From Scheffersomyces stipitis CBS 6054 (taxonomy: Eukaryota; Ascomycota; Pichiomycetes; Serinales; Debaryomycetaceae), in the NCBI RefSeq assembly GCF_000209165.1, contig NC_009068.1:806001-870000 (forward strand): a stretch of DNA of 64,000 nucleotides, given 5' to 3'. Below, one piece after another: positions 60,764 to 64,000 of the stretch. Position 1 is the stretch's first letter, and each line of letters starts with the position of its first letter. The notes under the pieces are model-generated. The model had not been told where the DNA came from. It made no database searches and saw nothing but the letters and a program-made list of their open reading frames with translations. A program made the position numbers and the translations under genes.

Positions 60764-61753
60764 TTAGAAGCCTTCATCATCGGAAAAACTTTCAGCTGCA
60801 GCGCCATTTGCACCCAACTCATGCTCCACTTCGTTTGTCGACTGGAAGCCTTCTTCAGTCGAGTACAAGATAGTCTGGATCTGTGTCGCGAATTGAGGTA
60901 CGGTGAGTGCTGCGATCTCGTCCAAATTTTCAGACTCTTGCATTTCTGTAATGTGCTGGACAAGAATCTCAATTTGACGCAATTTGTTGAAGTAAAAATT
61001 ACGTTCGGTCTCCAAGCTTTCCGATGAGATACGGTACTCTTGGAGCTCCTCGTTGAGACTGGCTATCTGCTGCTTTGACTCAGACAACTCACGTGTGTAT
61101 TTAGCTGTCAACTTTGAAGAGGAAGCAGTATGATTTTGAGTCAAGTTCAGCACAGGAGTGGTTGGAGTCATCAACGACGTTCTACCATTAGATGCTGATG
61201 AGACACGACGACCGGCAGAGGCTACTGCAGTGGGTGACGATGTCGTTGCAGTCGTGTTATTGGCTATATACAGCTTACGAGAACTCACAGACGAGTTCCT
61301 CAGCACAACAGAAGACCTCACGGTGTTGGTAGAATCAGCCATTACTGATACACCAGCACCACTACTGGCACTTACACTGCTACTACTGACACGTCGTTTG
61401 GTACGCGCATCGTAGTTGTCATTGTATCCCTTATTTTCCAACCAATATTTGCGGAACCACTGCAATAGCTCCAAGTTGTCTTGTAGTCGACATTTGATTA
61501 ACTTTTCCACTTCGATATGTTTGGTAATTCCGTTTCTCGTAAAGGCAGCCTGGAGAATCTTCCAGTTCAGTCGATAGTCATATTCTGTTCGCGCATCATC
61601 GAACCGCACTTTGGACATGGGGATGCCTCCTACAATGGAATCCATGAGCTGGCAGAAAGCCGCGCCTGTTCCACATGTTTCTACCTTGGTATAGTTGAGA
61701 TCAAGGGTGACATTGAGCCAGTTGAGAAGCTCGGTCCGCGACTCCCCTGCCAT
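60764..61753 (-). CDS. BIM1: EB1-family microtubule plus-end protein Bim1
   Basis: Bim1 tracks growing microtubule plus ends and recruits partners for spindle positioning. The 329-residue product begins with a calponin-homology domain (about residues 1-118) containing ELLNWLNVTLDLNYTKVE, GAAFCQLMDSIVGGIPM and KCRLQDNLELLQWFRKYWL. A Ser/Thr/Ala-rich linker with basic patches follows (about 120-220). An EB1-type coiled coil and four-helix motif lie at about 225-300 (ETERNFYFNKLRQIEILVQ). It ends in an acidic tail, SDDEGF, analogous to the EEY/ETF tails that bind CAP-Gly domains. The ATG at 61753 is the start, and an ACGCGT (MCB) hexamer lies 16 bp upstream of it. Confidence 0.95.
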   Translation of the reverse strand: MAGESRTELLNWLNVTLDLNYTKVETCGTGAAFCQLMDSIVGGIPMSKVRFDDARTEYDYRLNWKILQAAFTRNGITKHIEVEKLIKCRLQDNLELLQWFRKYWLENKGYNDNYDARTKRRVSSSSVSASSGAGVSVMADSTNTVRSSVVLRNSSVSSRKLYIANNTTATTSSPTAVASAGRRVSSASNGRTSLMTPTTPVLNLTQNHTASSSKLTAKYTRELSESKQQIASLNEELQEYRISSESLETERNFYFNKLRQIEILVQHITEMQESENLDEIAALTVPQFATQIQTILYSTEEGFQSTNEVEHELGANGAAAESFSDDEGF

Positions 61754-61768
61754 TTTTACGAAACCGTT

Positions 61769-61774
61769 ACGCGT
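61769..61774. promoter_or_regulatory. MCB-like ACGCGT upstream of BIM1
   Basis: A single ACGCGT, the MBF core of G1/S genes, lies 16 bp upstream of the BIM1 ATG. It is close for a promoter element and may be in the leader. Confidence 0.3.
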
Positions 61775-62305
61775 CTAATGTATTGGAGTTGGTATAACAA
61801 CAGTTTGGCCAAGTGTGCCAATTTCTTGAATGCTGGATGGCCTTCTAGTAGAGAAATGGTTATAGATTTAGAAATGACGAGTCTGAAAAGTTGTTTACAT
61901 TTGTTTACAGATCTGCATATAATCCAAAATTTCAATGTTTTCAGTAGTAAATATGGGAAGAGGGTCCTGTCAAAGTATTACAACTCTCGCGAAGAGATGA
62001 ACAAAATGGTTCAATGTCACGTACCCGACAAGTTGCCAATTGCAATACATCATCTGTGTATCCCATCAACGTGATTAAGTTGGCGTGCTTCTCTCTTTAT
62101 CTTTGACCATTTCTGTTTCGAGATTTTCACGTGACCTGCTCTGATTGTCTCTTGCAGCAGAGAGCCAAAAAATCCAGAGAGAATGAAAGCCTCAGAGTTC
62201 AGCAGAATTCATCGACTTCCATAGATTCAGTTTGCTTAACTGGTTTCGTACAGTCTTCAATCTTTCCCAGTCAGCAAACTGCTATCATTATTGATTCTGA
62301 ATTTA

Positions 62306-62315
62306 GTCACGTGAC
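62306..62315. promoter_or_regulatory. GTCACGTGAC palindrome upstream of CHO1
   Basis: This 10-bp perfect palindrome is centred on CACGTG, about 620 bp upstream of the CHO1 ATG. It is consistent with binding by Cbf1 or another bHLH factor. Confidence 0.45.
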
Positions 62316-62936
62316 GTAATCACACCGTTGGGCCTGTGTATATGAGATCAAAGGCATGTGATATTCTCCAGGAGTGACCAGTACAGCCTTGCCCATAGTT
62401 AAGAGACACTAAGCGAGGATTCTCGACAAAAAGGCCATACCTCCAATTGTAGCACAATAGCAGCTCAGTATAACCGGAACAGTATATAAACCAGGCAGTA
62501 GAAGCACACGATCGAAATTTGGACTTTTTCATCTTCTTTATTCTGCTTCAGCTTCTACCTTCACACCGCTATCGGACCCGGCCACGTTATTTAGACCCCG
62601 TGATCTTTTTTCTACCAACTGCGTGGTTCAGAGATTTCTTCACCCACTCCAGCTAGAGAAATAAAATACTCTTGACTTTTTCTTTATTCTTGTCAAGTTG
62701 TGAATTTAGCTGTGGTTTTATTCTGAATTTCTAGACAATTCATCGTTTTGAACCACAACAATATTAGTCTCCCATCTATTAGCTCATCCGCCATCAATTG
62801 AGTCATCGTTTGAATCTAGTCTTTTGCCAGTATACACTACCAATCTAGAATACCCAAGTTTCAACTTAAGTAGCAATTGCAATTCTGCTGTCAATTGAGC
62901 CATTGAAAGATTGCACGTAACATTTCACCTGATAAA

Positions 62937-63746
62937 ATGTCTGCCAACACTTCTGGATTTAAGAAACACGAGTCGGCAATAGTGTCAGACTCCGAGATCG
63001 ATGTCACCGATGATGTGACTGAAACCCCAAACCCTCCTATTCGTAGATCATCTTCGTTGTTTTCGCTTACTTCGAAGGAATTACTTCCAAAGCCTGACGA
63101 AAAAGAATATGCCGCTTTCATCGACGATGAAAGACACTTCAGTTTGATAAGAAATTTGCACATGGCTGATTTCATCACTTTGTTGAATGGCTTCTCTGGA
63201 TTCTACTCCATCATCTCCTGTTTGAGATACACTTTGACCGGTAAGAGTCATTACGTGCAAAGGGCTCATTTTTTCATTTGTTTAGGGTTATTTTTTGACT
63301 TCTTTGATGGAAGGGTCGCTCGTTTGAGAAACAAGTCGTCGTTGATGGGTCAGGAATTGGACTCTCTTGCTGATTTGATCTCGTTCGGAGTCAGCCCTGC
63401 CACGATTGCCTTTGCTATTGGTTTCCAAACTACTGTAGATGTCTTGATGTTGACCTTCTGGGTGTTGTGTGGCTTGTCAAGATTGGCTCGATTCAATATC
63501 TCTGCTGCCAACATCCCTAAGGATGCTCACGGAAAGTCCCAGTACTTCGAAGGGTTCCCTATTCCTACAAACTTAGGTTGGGTATTCTTCATGGCTTTCT
63601 TGGTATACAAAGACTGGATCTTGGACAACTTGCCAGGAGGGCTCCTTTTCAAGGACACCTTCTTTGAGTTCCACATCATATCCATCGGGTTCGTGTTGCA
63701 GGGCTGTGCCGAAATATCCAAGTCTTTGCATATTCCAAAGCCTTAA
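62937..63746 (+). CDS. CHO1: CDP-diacylglycerol-serine O-phosphatidyltransferase (PS synthase)
   Basis: Cho1 makes phosphatidylserine from CDP-diacylglycerol and L-serine in the ER membrane; the enzyme is fungal-type and absent from mammals. The 269-residue protein has a hydrophilic, acidic N-terminus (about 75 residues), then DFITLLNGFSGFYSIIS and the CDP-alcohol phosphotransferase signature. Its catalytic residues are D124, G125, A128, R129, G138, D142 and D146 (DGRVAR, eight residues, then GQELDSLAD), followed by ISFGVSPATIAFA and further membrane segments. The length equals that of other yeast Cho1 proteins. The ATG at 62937 is the first in frame. The gene is complete and ends 254 bp before the window edge. 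Confidence 0.97.
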   Translation: MSANTSGFKKHESAIVSDSEIDVTDDVTETPNPPIRRSSSLFSLTSKELLPKPDEKEYAAFIDDERHFSLIRNLHMADFITLLNGFSGFYSIISCLRYTLTGKSHYVQRAHFFICLGLFFDFFDGRVARLRNKSSLMGQELDSLADLISFGVSPATIAFAIGFQTTVDVLMLTFWVLCGLSRLARFNISAANIPKDAHGKSQYFEGFPIPTNLGWVFFMAFLVYKDWILDNLPGGLLFKDTFFEFHIISIGFVLQGCAEISKSLHIPKP

Positions 63747-64000
63747 AAATGAAATATAAAAGAACTCATGAATTTTAGAGCTAGCTTGTGTTTGATGAAG
63801 CTGTTACATTATTTTGTTATACTTCAAGAGGGCCGCAAGAGTTGAAGCTAGCTTACTTCGTTTTTGTACAAGAATAAATACAAGAGCCTCTTCGTAGAGC
63901 TGCAAATTCTTGCCAATTGTGACGCAGAATTCCTTATATATAATCTAAATAGTATCTGTATATGTGCATTTTCGTATTCATTACTTATTCTCGGTTTCCC

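Larger units (their letters stand above)
61754..62936. other. Divergent BIM1-CHO1 promoter region
   Basis: 1.2 kb of non-coding DNA holding two TCACGTGA boxes (62127-62134 and 62307-62314) and a TATATAAA near 62482. A plus-strand frame (61517-62074) enters from inside BIM1 but is probably an antisense shadow. Confidence 0.55.

Noticed and set aside
61517..62074. 185-codon plus-strand frame overlapping the start of BIM1.
   Set aside because: Its first third is the exact antisense of the CH-domain coding region, the rest has no recognisable features, and BIM1 is unequivocal on the other strand.

Overview
This is nuclear DNA of a budding yeast, most likely from the CTG-Ser1 (Candida/Scheffersomyces) group. 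The genes are mostly intron-less and carry orthologues of Saccharomyces proteins throughout. The three introns I can see have yeast-type GTAAGT or GTATGT donors and TACTAAC branch points. CTG codons are scarce and tend to fall at polar positions. The one ribosomal-protein promoter has the Tbf1-plus-Cbf1 design known from Candida albicans. Base composition looks moderate (roughly 40% GC by eye), which fits Scheffersomyces better than Candida, but the species call is an inference. All coding starts given here are ATG codons that I located in the sequence.

Layout, left to right: RRP40 (exosome), PPM2/TYW4 (wybutosine tRNA modification), a 2 kb non-coding stretch, GAC1-like (Glc7 phosphatase targeting to glycogen), MET30 (SCF F-box protein of the sulfur network, minus strand), a 2 kb divergent region, ZPR1 (eEF1A assembly), CCH1 (plasma-membrane calcium channel, minus strand), RSM27/mS33 (mitochondrial ribosome), a WRAP73-like WD protein (minus), DSN1 (MIND kinetochore complex), ATH1/ATC1 (acid trehalase), SEC31 (COPII coat, minus), a TMEM135-like membrane protein, a large unrecognised 957-residue protein, a small 157-residue membrane protein, MMF1/HMF1 (RidA family, two introns), RPL34 (one intron), a 68-codon small ORF, an RTA1-family seven-helix protein (minus), a PCL6/7-type cyclin (minus), PET117 (cytochrome oxidase assembly), a single-finger C2H2 protein (minus), a DIP5-like amino-acid permease (minus), BIM1/EB1 (minus) and CHO1 (phosphatidylserine synthase).

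The genes are an ordinary mixture of housekeeping functions and not a dedicated cluster. I found no transposon, LTR, tRNA, rRNA, centromere or horizontally acquired island, and nothing I can defend as a new multi-gene system. The points most worth a second look are regulatory or structural: the possible single-gene replacement of MMF1 and HMF1 through two in-frame ATGs; Met31/32-like elements and CACGTG boxes upstream of MET30; the Tbf1/Cbf1 module of RPL34; a window-wide excess of CACGTG in intergenic DNA; an overlapping upstream ORF before the unknown 957-residue gene; a large disordered insertion inside the PCL cyclin box; the N/E/E/E pore of CCH1; very short branch-point-to-acceptor spacing in all introns; and several perfect palindromes or hairpins in intergenic DNA.
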